Shown here piece after piece: positions 30,401 through 40,765 of a stretch of 64,000 bases of DNA. Position numbers and translations under genes: made by a program. Under the pieces are notes generated by a model. That model did no database searches and was not told where the DNA came from. It saw nothing but the letters and a program-made list of their open reading frames with translations. Source of the DNA: Hygrocybe punicea (taxonomy: Eukaryota > Basidiomycota > Agaricomycetes > Agaricales > Hygrophoraceae); the NCBI GenBank assembly GCA_963556145.1, contig OY744471.1, positions 2,039,590 through 2,103,589 of the forward strand. The letters are read 5' to 3'. Position 1 is the first letter of the stretch. Every line of letters begins with the position of its first letter.

Positions 30401-33400
30401 TCCGATGTTTCCAATCACGCACAATACATCCTCAGGCAAGAGAAGGAGCTGGTCCGAGGTGATGAGGCCCACTTCTGACAAGCATTGTTCAAGTTCACGG
30501 TAGTGCTGTCCAGGCTTATCGAGGTCAACCATATTGAGCAGTCTCTCAATAGAAGGGTACGGGATGGAGTATGGGACCGTAGAGTGAGCAGTGGAGTCTG
30601 ATACTGGAGATGGGGAAATGCTGGGTGTCGATGCTGTGGGTGTGGGCTCATCGAAGATACTGAGGTCCCGTGGTTGAGAACAAGGTGGGGTATCGGCTGT
30701 GCTGGACGTGGACGCTGATATGGAATCGCCAGTGATATTTTGTATCGTCACGTAAACTTCAGGCGTAGCCGAGGACGGCGAGAAACGGGGCTTTTTGGAA
30801 GGGCGTCGGTCAAAATTCAAGCTGTGAGGTGGGTTATATATCGTTGCTTGACCAAGAGACTACAATCGGTCAGTTTATGTCTCACAATTGCTGGCTGCGG
30901 ACTCACAATCTTTTTCGCCCATAGAGTCATTTCAGAATGGTCAAGACGTCGATGGTTATCGACCCCACCAGTGCGATCAATGAAACAATGCTCGTGGTGT
31001 AATTCACAACAGATAGTGCGTTCCAACTGATTATAAGCATTCAACTGTGTGTCTGTTTCTGTGCTGACAGCCGGTGGTACATCATCTACGCGAGTGCGTT
31101 TCTTTTGTTTGGTGGGTTTAGCCTAAAAAAATTTCAATCTAGTCAGCATGGATTCAGTCCGAAAACGAAGGCTTACTATGTTTTTGATCTCCAGACCAAC
31201 CTCTCGGGTACGTGCGCTTTGTGCCCTTTGACAGACGCGCTCCATGGTTGCGGTGAAGTCGTGGATGTCGATCAGGTGAGAAGCCTTCGTATCGCTAGTT
31301 ATTTTGCACGTAAGCTGAACTACCCCAGAGGGGTTTTCGAGATACCCAAGGATGTAAGCATGAAAGTCGTCCCAATTTGTGTCCATCTCGGTTGTGAAAA
31401 CACGTTTCGCACCACCAGAGATGACCTCCACCGGAATGCTAAAAACTACAATAGACCGATTAGCTCTGTAAAAACAAAGCAAATCAAAAGCTTACCGCCT
31501 GGTCTCGGTTCTCGATTGGGGCGTTGTTTTCGCTGAGTCACCGGCGGTGCAATTGGAATCTCCGGAGTGGCTGTTGGCAATGCTGGCTGTGGCTGGTAGT
31601 GATAGGTGAGCGGATATTGTTGCGGATGTTGCGGAAAGTGTTGCTGATGAGGCTGGTGTGGCCCAGGAGTGGCAGAGTTCTGCGAAAGCAATCCCAGAGG
31701 TATATTGTTGTCAGGGTGCTGTCCAAGCGGCAATGGAGCAAAGTAGCCATGATAAGGGTTGTAAGGATTACAGTTCGGAGGCATGTGGTATGTAGGAGGA
31801 CCGTTCGCAAAAGGCACTTGGCCTTGTTGCAGTACAGGCACCCGCACAGGCAAGTTCTCCTTCTCTGGTACCGGCTCCATACTTTGGGTTGTCTCAACGC
31901 AGTATCACTGCTCTTATATGTTTTTTTTATTAGGATTATGGTACGGTTTTGTGCACCACCTTGTCATTATGGGTCGCTATGGAATGATGTGGAACTTTCC
32001 ATCCGTGTCTATAGTAATATCAGTAGACCTATGTATCGTTTGACAAGAGATGTCATTATCATTGGATTAGACCAGGCCAGCCAAACAAACACCAACACAC
32101 TGAAGTTTTCGACCAACATGTCTACCAGCGCCTCTTTTCCTGCATCTTCTCCCGGCTCTTCTGTTTATCACACCTTTCTAGGCAGTGAGATCCCGGATGA
32201 CGTTCTCTCAGCTTGTGCGGCACTCTTTAGCAAGAACTATGGAATTTGGGGTGAGAAAGCTCCCACCATCTCTCAATACACGAAGACAGGTAGGTAAAGG
32301 AACCTTTTTTCAAATCGCAACCTGAAAGCTACTTTTCTAGGTTCTCGTGTGAAAATGAGTGCTGCCAAACTACAAGCGCAGTGTGTTTCTAACCCTGACA
32401 AGACTGTCCTGGTAACGTGTGTCAAGAATGGTCATCAAATTGTTGGTCATGCCTTCGCCACTGTCTGGGACTATGACGGAGGTCAATTTACTTGTGTATA
32501 TAACATATAGATCTTGCTCAATTGTTTCCAGGAGTTGTTGGATGGATCACACAGCTTGTGGTCGACATCAGCATGCGCAAACGTTACATTGCAACCTCTC
32601 TCTTGCAAACCCTCAAGGACCATGTTTTGTTTCACAATGTCACCGCTGTGGGATTGGTTTCCTCTCACCCAGCTGCATGCAATGCCCTCACAAAATACAC
32701 CCATAAGTACTCATTCAAGTTCCGTTCTAGGCATGGCTGACGATCCCAGATGTCGAGGTCCAGTCGATTGATACCCAATTCATCCATGAGAATGCAGAGA
32801 AGATTCTGAAAGCAACTACCATTGAGTACCTCAAATCGGCTGAGCTTCGAGGCAGCATTTTCCAGGATAAGCCGGAAGCTGGTACCATTTGTTGTGTCTA
32901 CACTGAGTTCTTCGTTGACCATGTTGAACCTTTGGAGGCGTTAAATTATTTCAAATATACCGGACGCTGGTGTCTTGGTGACTTATTAGAAGGTTATGAG
33001 TTCCTCGTAGTGTTACCCGTGCAGATGTCCTCTCCTATTTTGGCTGCCACCGTTGAAGACGTATTCTTGTAGGTGTAGGTTTCGGGACTGGAATATTTAG
33101 AGTCCGACTGTATAAGTTTTTTTTTGCAATTGGCCTATCGATTTGAATTCAGCTGTAAAAGCTCCAAACAAATACTCACCAATTCGGATAATAAGCTACC
33201 TGAACCTTGCTCCTGACGTAAACACTTGACGACAGCATTCTTCATAGTAATTCACAGGACCTACGTAGATTTTTTCTGAATTATTTGGGTCCTCTGAATT
33301 ATCTGGGTTTGATATCCGTCTGAACTGTTGGATATGTGGGGAGGATTCATATACGTAGCAGGCCTTCGCATGATCTGTGTGGCATAAGTGTGAGCCGGAA

Positions 33401-33452
33401 GGGCCGCCACAGAAATGAGTAGGGCATGTCCGAAAGATAGCAGAGACTTCAT
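24439..33452 (-). CDS. Secreted GH18 chitinase with CBM5/12, split by a 6.4 kb intron
   Basis: The ATG at 33452 encodes a signal peptide ([20 protein letters not shown]...). A following exon ends [11 protein letters not shown] at 33180. Donor GTGAGT at 33179 pairs with an acceptor at 26734, and exon G/GACATC... continues DIYGENF. The next intron uses a GC donor (GCAAGT) and joins to [20 protein letters not shown]. Later blocks: [19 protein letters not shown], catalytic FDGVDLDVEYP (DGxDxDxE, about 26030), LWNLMAYDYSGSWS, a Ser/Thr/Pro linker ([19 protein letters not shown]) and a C-terminal chitin-binding module ending [20 protein letters not shown] to SSHPY* at 24439. There are many 50 bp introns. 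The 6,446 bp intron holds two transposons. If it is not spliced, the gene is dead. The exon linking the signal peptide to YYPNW is not fully resolved. Confidence 0.72.
26758..28802. mobile_element. CACTA-like foldback transposon, copy A
   Basis: Begins CACATCAGGACTTTCC and ends with the inverse (...CTCCTGAGGTG). It is flanked by a 3 bp duplication ACA (26755-26757 and 28803-28805). The inverted arms are long, about 470 bp (26758-27230 and about 28310-28802), AT-rich and imperfect. The GC-rich centre is a low-complexity repeat (15/30 bp units of the type gcgtgggcgatgaga). No transposase is visible. CAC...GTG ends with 3 bp target duplications fit the CACTA/EnSpm group; the foldback shape makes it non-autonomous. 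It sits inside the chitinase intron. Confidence 0.8.
27480..28140. repeat. GC-rich minisatellite core of copy A
   Basis: Strongly purine-rich (+ strand G-rich) tandem repeats built from gtgggcgatgagagc / gtggcgatgggagc units; best order at 27846-27975. It leaves long open frames in several phases on both strands (Pro/Ser/His/Arg-rich proteins of about 350 residues), an effect of the repeat and not a gene. Confidence 0.75.
28926..30100 (+). CDS. DDE (DD34E-type) Tc1/mariner transposase
   Basis: The ATG at 28926 starts [20 protein letters not shown], a helix-turn-helix region with [18 protein letters not shown]. After an intron (about 29135-29183) comes [20 protein letters not shown]. The catalytic core follows: [20 protein letters not shown] (first Asp), [18 protein letters not shown] (second Asp) and [18 protein letters not shown] (third acid, Glu). 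Four GT-AG introns of 45-60 bp, including 29580-29625 and 29829-29874, restore one frame ending [12 protein letters not shown] at 30100. The three acidic residues are all present and no stop remains after splicing, so the enzyme may still work. Confidence 0.8.
30218..31880 (-). CDS. Mariner cargo gene 1, unrecognised protein
   Basis: Multi-exon gene inside the mariner-like element, read leftward from the ATG at 31880. Exon 1: [20 protein letters not shown] then a Pro/Gln/His-rich segment. After an intron near 31490: [39 protein letters not shown] and a helical part. The next exon, after an intron near 31180-31125, is basic ([14 protein letters not shown]) and holds [17 protein letters not shown] and [13 protein letters not shown]. 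The last exon (about 30815-30218) is Ser/Pro-rich, then helical ([20 protein letters not shown]) with an acidic tail, stop at 30218. Length is about 520 residues. The basic patch and His/Cys cluster could suit a nuclear protein, but I assign no function. All introns keep frame. Confidence 0.6.
32118..33072 (+). CDS. Mariner cargo gene 2, GNAT-family acetyltransferase
   Basis: Starts [20 protein letters not shown] at 32118, 237 bp from the divergent cargo gene 1. Exons join ...ISQYTKTG / [20 protein letters not shown] ... [12 protein letters not shown] / [20 protein letters not shown]. The [19 protein letters not shown] block is the GNAT acetyl-CoA-binding motif A (the usual R/QxxGxG/A is R-K-R-Y-I-A here), and [15 protein letters not shown] follows. 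After a short intron near 32710-32731 the C-terminal half reads [20 protein letters not shown] to [17 protein letters not shown], stop at 33072. It resembles a fungal N-acetyltransferase family usually encoded as free-standing host genes. The substrate is unknown. No internal stop after splicing. Confidence 0.7.
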
Positions 33453-35112
33453 GGAAGGCTGGCGAGGAATTGGGAAAGACCAGGAGACGGGTATCATAAA
33501 ATGAAGGCTACTTGTACGATGTCCAATGTGTGGCCCTGCCTGCCCGAAACTAGACAGTAAACAAAAAAGCCAGAGGACCGAAGTGATGATAGCTATAGAA
33601 GATAAACCTGGTGCTTTTCATGCACAAATCGACTCGATAGCATCAGAACCTGATCCCTGATCATATTCTGAGGTACCATGCCCGTCGGCGGTCCTGGAAA
33701 TATTCAGTTTCGTCCCTAGACAAGTCCATGTGCATGAGGGATTAAAGAAAAATCCATCCGTGATAGGCAGTCCGGAAGGCAACCGTACTACCGCCAAGAA
33801 TTCCAGATACCAGACGAAGAGTTCCCAATCCAGATTTACTGAGTTTCTGTTCCCATAGAAGACTGGGTCATAGGACTTGGTTGAGGAGAAGACATTTGCA
33901 TGATGACGGTTGTCGAGGACAACTAGATCGCCGACACGCATATTATAGGCCCCAAGAGATGAGCACAACGAAAGATCTTTAGAAAATGTGGAACGCTCTG
34001 CCGGGCAAAAATGGGGCGAGCCCGTTGAGCCCCAACCAAAACCTGGCCCGCAGCCTGCCCAAGGCCAGCAGCTTGCCGGTAAGCATTCCATCCTTGACGA
34101 CAAAGTGTAGGAGGCAACAACAAGGTGGAACGCCGTCTCGGTGCAGCATACGATTGGAAGTCAGATTGAAATTGTTGGATTTACCCCAACAGGGCAAGAT
34201 CTTGACCCACGGACACCATCTGACCCTCCGGCTCTAGTCACGGACCTCGCGAATTAGAAATAACACAAGCCGGGTTTACAACGTCCACTCAACAATATTA
34301 ATGGAGAGGCATGTGCAAAAGTCATCAGACCAGCGCGTAGATCCAGTTACACCGATAACCTTCGGTTTCTCGTGGTTCCATATTCACGGGCTCACATGGT
34401 GTGTCGTCGACCTACGTATGTATGTCTTGGTGATAGACAAAGCAATCAAATATTCTGGTCTGCGTATTCGTCTTCCATAAGGCTCCACCTATTCTGGTGC
34501 TCGCATATCTCCTACGCCATATCAAAACTCAGGTTGATTGCACACTATAATATACAGCACTGGATGGTGTTGCTCGCCTAGGGACAAGTATGACGGTAGC
34601 GCCGTGTTCTTGGACGGACGCAAATACAAGGAGCATATAGGTACGCTATCCTAAGGAATCACGGGAATGTGATTGATTTGGACACAGTAAGCGTCAATTT
34701 TGCAAAGGAGGGAATGCAGGGAGGGAATACTAGTAAATTTTGATAACGCAGAGCAGGGTGGGATTATGTAACGATGACCGGTAAAGACAGAACAGAGAGA
34801 AATTAAAGAATGGGCAGCGACAGAGAAGCGAAAAGTCGACGATTTCCTCCACTGTTGCAATCTCTCGATTTATAATTCTAGAATCAAGGACTACCCCCGC
34901 TGACAGAGGTATACAACGATCCGCCTGATCTTGGGAGCATCATGTCCACAAGAGCTAATGTGGGATGTAAAGTGACATTAGTCCTACTGCCATAATTTTA
35001 ATTTCAAGGTAAGTCAGACATACCTCGACTTCCTTCTTCGCCCCCCCCAAATCTTGGCGACCAACCGACCATTCCAGTTCGTTTCCTTTTTCGATTGCAA
35101 ACTCAGGCTGCA
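33453..35112. other. Gene-poor spacer, one doubtful open frame
   Basis: This stretch contains the chitinase promoter, then nothing I can name until the Tem1 stop. On the minus strand 33618-34103 is open for 161 codons with protein-like segments (VGDLVVLDNRHHANVF, DWELFVWYLEFLAVVRLP), but it has no recognisable domain or start context and could be a relic. A poly-C run occurs at 35041-35049. Confidence 0.35.
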
Positions 35113-36159
35113 TTATACGTCGACATATATTAAAACGGGTTCCCCAACACCCTCAATCTCTGGGATGACGCATTTGAGATCGAAAGCTTTCGCCAGAACA
35201 ATCTTGAATATTTTTTGTACATTTATCGATGCCGAGGTGGAGCAGAATATCAGCGAAGCATGCATTGCTCGAGCGAATCGTTTTGCCTAGTATGGAGCAT
35301 GGATATCACACACGAATTCAGGAACGTGGTTGTGATGTTACACACCTGTTTGGTGATTTCTTCCTGTTCATCTCTTGGAAAGGTAGCAAAGGTATCAAAT
35401 TTCGTGCCGATTAAAAATGGTATTGCTGTCTGTAACATACATGAGTGAAGATCAAAATTTCAGTTTGACATGAACGGGCATCCAGAACTCATGCCGTGAT
35501 CCCATATAGGGCCCTGACCATTGTTTGAATTGAAGAATTCGAGTCATGATTCAGTGAAGCAAACGAAGCCAGAAACAAATTGGTTCTGCATGCAAGAGAT
35601 CTCACAAGTGAGACTTGAAACCTACCTTATTAAAACCCCGTGCTTGTCGATACCACTCCTTGACCGAATTCAGAGTTGATTTTCGAGAAAGATCGAACAT
35701 GAAGAGGATAGCAACAGCGTCATTACAGACCAGTGGCAGCATGTTGACGAACTCCCGCTGGCCACCGAGATCCCAAATAGAGAAGGTGATCGTCGTCCGT
35801 CTGACAGAGATTGTTTTCTCCATGAAGTTGACGCCTGGAACACGATACAACTCAAGATCGGTACCCCGTTTCGGGAGAAATACGGACCCAGCGTCTGAAT
35901 ATAGTCTTCATCAAAGCTTCCCTCAACGTATTTGACCATGAGACTTGTCTTGCCTATCTGCGAATCTCCTACCATCCCCACCTTGATCACCACGCTAAAG
36001 TAATAGAAACTCTAAGTATTGTGGTTCGTGAGACACCAAAGAAATCAACCTGTTCTTTTCGTCGCCATGTCCTTCTCCATCGTGTTTAGCGGCTGGATAT
36101 TGACCATTGGGACCAGCCGACGAGGCGCTTGTTGAGGTGGCTGAGACCGAGGAAGACAT
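35113..36159 (-). CDS. TEM1: Septation/mitotic-exit Ras-like GTPase Tem1/Spg1
   Basis: Small GTPase at the head of the septation initiation / mitotic exit network at the spindle pole body. Exon 1 from the ATG at 36159: [20 protein letters not shown], a Ser-rich tail, then [21 protein letters not shown] (G1 P-loop). Next: [53 protein letters not shown] (WDLGGQ replaces DTAGQ, typical of this family), [40 protein letters not shown] (G4), then [20 protein letters not shown] (G5) and [18 protein letters not shown] at 35113. Introns are 50-60 bp. No C-terminal CaaX box, as expected for Tem1/Spg1. Confidence 0.93.
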
Positions 36160-36517
36160 CGTCCACGCAATCTCGATAGGGATTTTGATCAAATTGGAGC
36201 ACGATTCAACTATTCCAGGTGCTTAGCTGCGAAGGAGACGTTGCGAAAATGTTTCAAGCGGCAAAATGCCAGTAAAGAAAAGAAGAGATACAAAAGGACG
36301 CGTTCGGTTGCGCGCTGATCTTGCGAGACTTTCAATGCAGGTGGTCCACGCCCAGTGAAAAGGTGGTCCTGGTTATGAGCAAACCGTCGCCTTCACGTTT
36401 CAAGGAAACGCATGCGCAAGGGACAAACCACTCAAAATTGAGGGTTTCAGCCGGCGCCACACAACATTGCAATAGTACAGGCGTTATACAACATTACAAT
36501 TACTGCGAAATCCGCCC
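36160..36517. other. Intergenic, nothing recognised
   Basis: About 360 bp between the Tem1 promoter and the 3' end of the glyoxalase-like gene. No coding signal seen. Confidence 0.45.
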
Positions 36518-36903
36518 CTAGATCTCCTGGTCAATGAAGCTGAAGAATACCAGTTCATTCCCATCCTCATCTCGAATGGTGAACTGTCGATAGACTCTTT
36601 ATCCTGTAACTCGTCAACGAATTCAACTTTGCCTTCCTGCTTCAAGGTGGAATGATACGCTCCCAACGCTTCCAGATCCTTTAAGGCTATCATTGCCTTG
36701 GAGGGTGCCGCGGAAGTCAGGAAATAAATATTCGCCGCTGCTCCTGGACCCATAGAGAGAGAGCAGAAAGTGGGCTCGGTATTTGCAGGGTGGATCCCTC
36801 CAACCTTGAATTGTAAATTGTCACGATAGAATGCGACCGTAGAGTTTATAGAGGTGGATTTAAAGAATGGGATGATCTTCCAAGCTGATGGACCGTCGGT
36901 CAT
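36518..36903 (-). pseudogene. Glyoxalase/VOC-fold protein, apparently frameshifted
   Basis: Starts MTDGPSAWKIIPFFKSTSIN at 36903 and carries one vicinal-oxygen-chelate fold: TVAFYRDNLQFKVGGIHP, then FCSLSMGPGAAANIYFL and LKQEGKVEFVDELQDK. The second half, YRQFTIRDEDGNELVFFSF with stop at 36518, is in a different phase. The join at about 36590-36600 lacks bases where relatives have the residues before YRQF, and no GT-AG pair fits. The conserved Glu of GNELVFF is in the shifted part, so a product of the first frame alone would lose it. A sequencing error is possible. A MITE ends three bases upstream of the ATG (see 36907-37496). Confidence 0.65.
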
Positions 36904-36906
36904 GTT

Positions 36907-37496
36907 CAGTGTTGGACAGTCATGACCAGAAAAGAAAAGTCATGGTCAAATGACCGTAACTAGTCAATGACCGACAATAACTGTCAACACGGGCTTGACC
37001 AGGACAGCTTTCTCAAGTGCCAGAGGTCACCGGTCACTGAGCTTTGTGTTGGGGTCCCACTGCCTATAATACATGTATTCAAGTATTGCTTCGCTTTATT
37101 CGTTCTTGATAATAATAATATTAATGATTGAAATGCACACACTGATGATTGATTAGTTCCACTATCAGATTTTACCTCTTGTCCGCAATGAGTTGAAATG
37201 TTCTCCAGGTCCGCAATCCGAGTTTTGATGAGGAATTGGAGCTGTATGAGATGCTGGATTTGGATGTCGAGGGTGACGAAGATATTGATGTCGATGTTGA
37301 ATCATTGTTGATGATGATATGGGGGATATATTGCTGGGTTAAAGTACAGTTTCCGACTGTGTGCTATGCATTCATGTACTCTAGCGCGGCACGGCCCGAA
37401 GGCTGTGCTTCGGTCATGCCAACAAAAAGTCAAGTTGTAACCAAGTCATTACCAGTCAATGACTTTTCATGACTGTCAATGACCGGCACAACACTG
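36907..37496. mobile_element. hAT-type MITE with 8 bp target duplication
   Basis: Inverted ends CAGTGTTG...CAACACTG flank a 590 bp element rich in repeated tgaccggtcattgac-like subterminal motifs on both sides. It is bordered by a perfect 8 bp duplication GTCATGTT at 36899-36906 and 37497-37504, the hallmark of hAT transposons. It has no transposase. The left copy of the duplication contains the ATG (as CAT) of the glyoxalase-like gene. Confidence 0.88.
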
Positions 37497-37637
37497 GTCA
37501 TGTTGGCAAGAACTTATGTCGGCGATGGGTCACGTGAATCAGCGAAATCAAAAGAATCTGAAGTTACTTTGTATACAGTGTTTCATCATGTGTTCCTACA
37601 AATGGCTGGCTCCGCGAGCTTCACGATTCAAACCAAC

Positions 37638-39639
37638 TCACAAAAGTTGCTTGATGCTGACCCCAAATTTACTGCTTGGGCGTTCGGCTTCATCCGCAGA
37701 TTTTACTTGGAGGGGTTTGACGGTAGGGGCGCCAATGGCTTGGGCAATGCGGTCCGAGAGACCTTGGTCGACGGCGGCGTATATAGCGACTGCATGAGAA
37801 TGAGTGTGGCACAGTTAGGAGAAAAGGAAAATAAGTCGTACGCTGCCTAGCCTTGATTTCGGCGCTCTTGACATTTCCAAGGCTGCCTGCCACATTGGAA
37901 ACGTAGTGATCCTTAGCAGTGTCATCGAACACCTTAGTCCACAGCGCGCGCGGCTGTTCAAAGTCAACTATCAAACATTCAGCATCGTCAAAGACAAAAT
38001 CGACCACTCGTCACTTACGCTCAGTAATCTCACTCAAATCCCGCCATGCACCACCCAGGAAGCTTTCGTGCTTTGCCTCCCTATTAAAGTCTCTAACATG
38101 ACCTTCCAGCGTCCCCTTGCGTCCTTGATAGTTGAGGGGCTGGATGGTGCTCTGATAGTTGGGGCGTGAGCCTTGAGAAACGAAAGTTCCGAAACCGTCG
38201 CGCTGGAAGTTGGCAACAGGCGCGGTGGGGGCGTTCACAGGGAGTTGCTGGTAGTTTGGACCAAGGCGGTGGCGGTGAGTGTCGGGGTAAGAGAAGAGAC
38301 GGGATTGGAGAACAGGATCGATGGAATACTCAAAGTAAGGGATTACGTGCGAGGGTGAAAACGCAGCCTGCGTAGAGCATCGGTAAGAACTTCAAGTTTA
38401 TATGCCCGTATGTTAGGCACCTGCTCAATTTCAGCAAAGTAATTCTGGGGGTTCTCGTCTAGGACCAGCTTTCCGACGGGGCGTAGGGGAAATTCTGAAT
38501 GCGGCCAGACTTTAGTGAGATCGAGAATATTATATCTGAAGCTCTCGGCCTGTTCTGGAGTCATAGTTTGCTGCGAAAGAAGTTAGCAAGACGACATGGA
38601 AATATGCCAGGGAGGAATGTTCGCTGACAATGTAGACCGTCCAGGTCGGGAACTTGCCGTTCTCAATATCCTCGAAGAGAGTCTGAGTGCCATAATCCGG
38701 ATTCTCACCAGCAAGTTTCGTAGCGTGGTCATTTGTCAAGGTCTAGGTTACCGTTGTCAAATATTCATACTTGTTTTCATGGGCACGCCAACCTTGAATC
38801 CGCCGTCCTTTCGGACATGGACCTGAGTGTAGACAAAGGATCCATCCTCCTTGGTGAATTTGAAGGTATGGCCAGAATAGCCGTGCTGGTGGTGGTAGCC
38901 ATCGGGAGTCCCGCGATCGGAGAACAAAATCATGATTTGGTGGATGGATTCGGGATTTTGTGAGAGGTAATCCTGTTGACAATATGGTGAACTACGTAGG
39001 GACAGTGAGTCAACAACATACACACCCAGAACATATCGGGATCCTTCAAGTGAGTCTGGGGATCCCTCTTTTGGGTGTGAATAAAATGAGGGAACTTGGC
39101 AGGGTCCCTAATGAAAAAGACAGGTGTGTTGTTGAACACCCAGTCAAGGTTACCTTCATCGGTTCTAAGCTTTATGGCGAAGCCACGGGGGTCGCGCGCA
39201 GTATCGGCAGAGCCAGATTCACCACCGACAGTGGAGAAACGGACGGTTGCGCGGACCTTTTTGCCCACGGATGTGAAAAGCAAAGAGGATGAGATGTCGC
39301 TCAAATCGTGGGTGACTTCGAAGTAGCCGTGGGCACCGGCGCCTTTGGCGTGCACCTGAGGAGTGTGAACAACGGCTGGGGCATGAAACTTGAGTATACG
39401 TACAACACGCTCCGGGATACGCTCGCGATCAAAGTGTGCAAGAAGATCGATGTGGTGGAAATCTGCCCCAAAATGAGTTAGTGCGAAACTGAGACAAGAT
39501 GGCAAAGCCCCGCACCTTGGAGCAACAAAGCACCCTGGATGCCCGCTCTCTGAGCAGCATAAGGCTCTGAAACGGGTGCACCGTTCGATGTGGTATATAC
39601 GGCAGAATCTTTTGAGGAGAAAACTTGTTTAGAAGGCAT
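37638..39639 (-). CDS. Heme catalase (monofunctional)
   Basis: Peroxide-degrading enzyme. The ATG at 39639 gives [20 protein letters not shown]. The active-site His lies in an exon joined as [27 protein letters not shown] (intron about 39400-39350). Further blocks: [80 protein letters not shown] and the proximal heme ligand motif [18 protein letters not shown]. The C terminus reads [19 protein letters not shown] and ends GVSIKQLL* at 37638. Length is about 510 residues, the small-subunit type, so no flavodoxin-like tail. Seven or so introns, all in frame. CACGTG lies upstream at 39725-39730. No PTS1 tripeptide at the C terminus. Confidence 0.93.
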
Positions 39640-39950
39640 CGCTTGTGGAGTGGAGTGTGGGAGGGGGGAAGGAAACGCCGTAGCAGGCTTATATATATAG
39701 TAAGCGGGATCGACTCCGGGTAATCACGTGATCGCATCGCGTGATCGCCCGATTTGTAACCAGTTACAGCAGTATCCACGTATTTAATATTAATTCGGAC
39801 GACGGATTGTGTCACAAACGCCCCCTTATCTGCTCTGATCACTCACATGATATGTAATGCATATTCGGCTATCTCCGATACTGTACAGTCCCTCTCGGCA
39901 TATCTCGGCACTAAACTTTGAAGACTAGCCACAACACCCACATCCACAAA

Positions 39951-40634
39951 ATGTCCAAGCAACGCGGTACGCACACATTCCTTGCCTATCAATCCGGAAA
40001 TCTAACCTTGGAATAGGTGGAGGGGCTTCAGGCAACAAGTTCAGAATGACTCTCGGTTTGCCTGTCGGCGCCGTTCTTAATTGCGCGGATAACAGCGGTG
40101 CCAAGAGTCTGTTTATCATCGAGCCTTTTGGGTTCGGATCACATTTAAACAGGCTTCCTGACGCTGGTGTTGGTGATATGTGTGTATGCTCTGTGAAAAA
40201 GGGGAAACCGGAATTGAGGAAAAAGAGTGAGCATTGTTTTATTGCCAGCTGCTGGGATGGGTCTCGAAGGGATTGGGATCTCCCATGTGAAGTTTTGCGT
40301 CAGAACTGTCTGTTGAGTCAATTTTCATCTAGCCATGCCCGCTGTCGTAGTGCGTCAACGCAAAGCATGGCGGAGAAGAGATGGTGTCTTTCTCTACTTC
40401 GAGGTCGGTGCAACCCCAACAAACTCACCTTGGCGTCGTTCTTATATGATTCATGCAGGACAACGCGGGTGTCATTGTGAATCCCAAGGGTGAAATGAAG
40501 GGGTCAGCCATTACAGGGCCAGTCGCGAAAGAATGTGTGCGTGGTTTCACATTGTCTTATGCAACCTTCATCCTAATTGACGACAGGCCGATCTGTGGCC
40601 GCGTATCGCTTCAAACGCTGGTACTGTTGTGTGA
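39951..40634 (+). CDS. RPL23: 60S ribosomal protein uL14 (RPL23)
   Basis: Five short exons as usual for basidiomycete ribosomal protein genes. The start MSKQR at 39951 splices to [18 protein letters not shown], then [12 protein letters not shown] and [20 protein letters not shown]. The next exon is [20 protein letters not shown], followed by [20 protein letters not shown] and [21 protein letters not shown] with stop at 40634. Length is about 139 residues, the normal size, with the universal uL14 motif. The segment [17 protein letters not shown] differs from the usual YIISVKGI..RLNRL but keeps frame. Confidence 0.93.
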
Positions 40635-40765
40635 TGGACCCCCCTACTATTGAGATTTGTCATGATGGTACACGGAAAGCATTGATGACATTTCTAATAT
40701 CAATGCAGAAGTAGTCATTACATGTAATAAGAGTGAGAATTTGTCGATGATCCCATAAAACATGA

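Larger units (their letters stand above)
28820..33155. mobile_element. Tc1/mariner-like transposon carrying two cargo genes
   Basis: Terminal inverted repeats at 28820-28844 and 33131-33155 match at 24 of 25 bases (start CAGCTGAATTCA), continue imperfectly for about 70 bp, and are flanked by TA on both sides (28818-28819, 33156-33157), the Tc1/mariner target duplication. The 4,336 bp between them hold three genes and nothing else: a DDE transposase (+), an unrecognised multi-exon gene (-) and a GNAT acetyltransferase gene (+), the last two divergent. It lies 17 bp from copy A, both in the chitinase intron. Confidence 0.85.
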
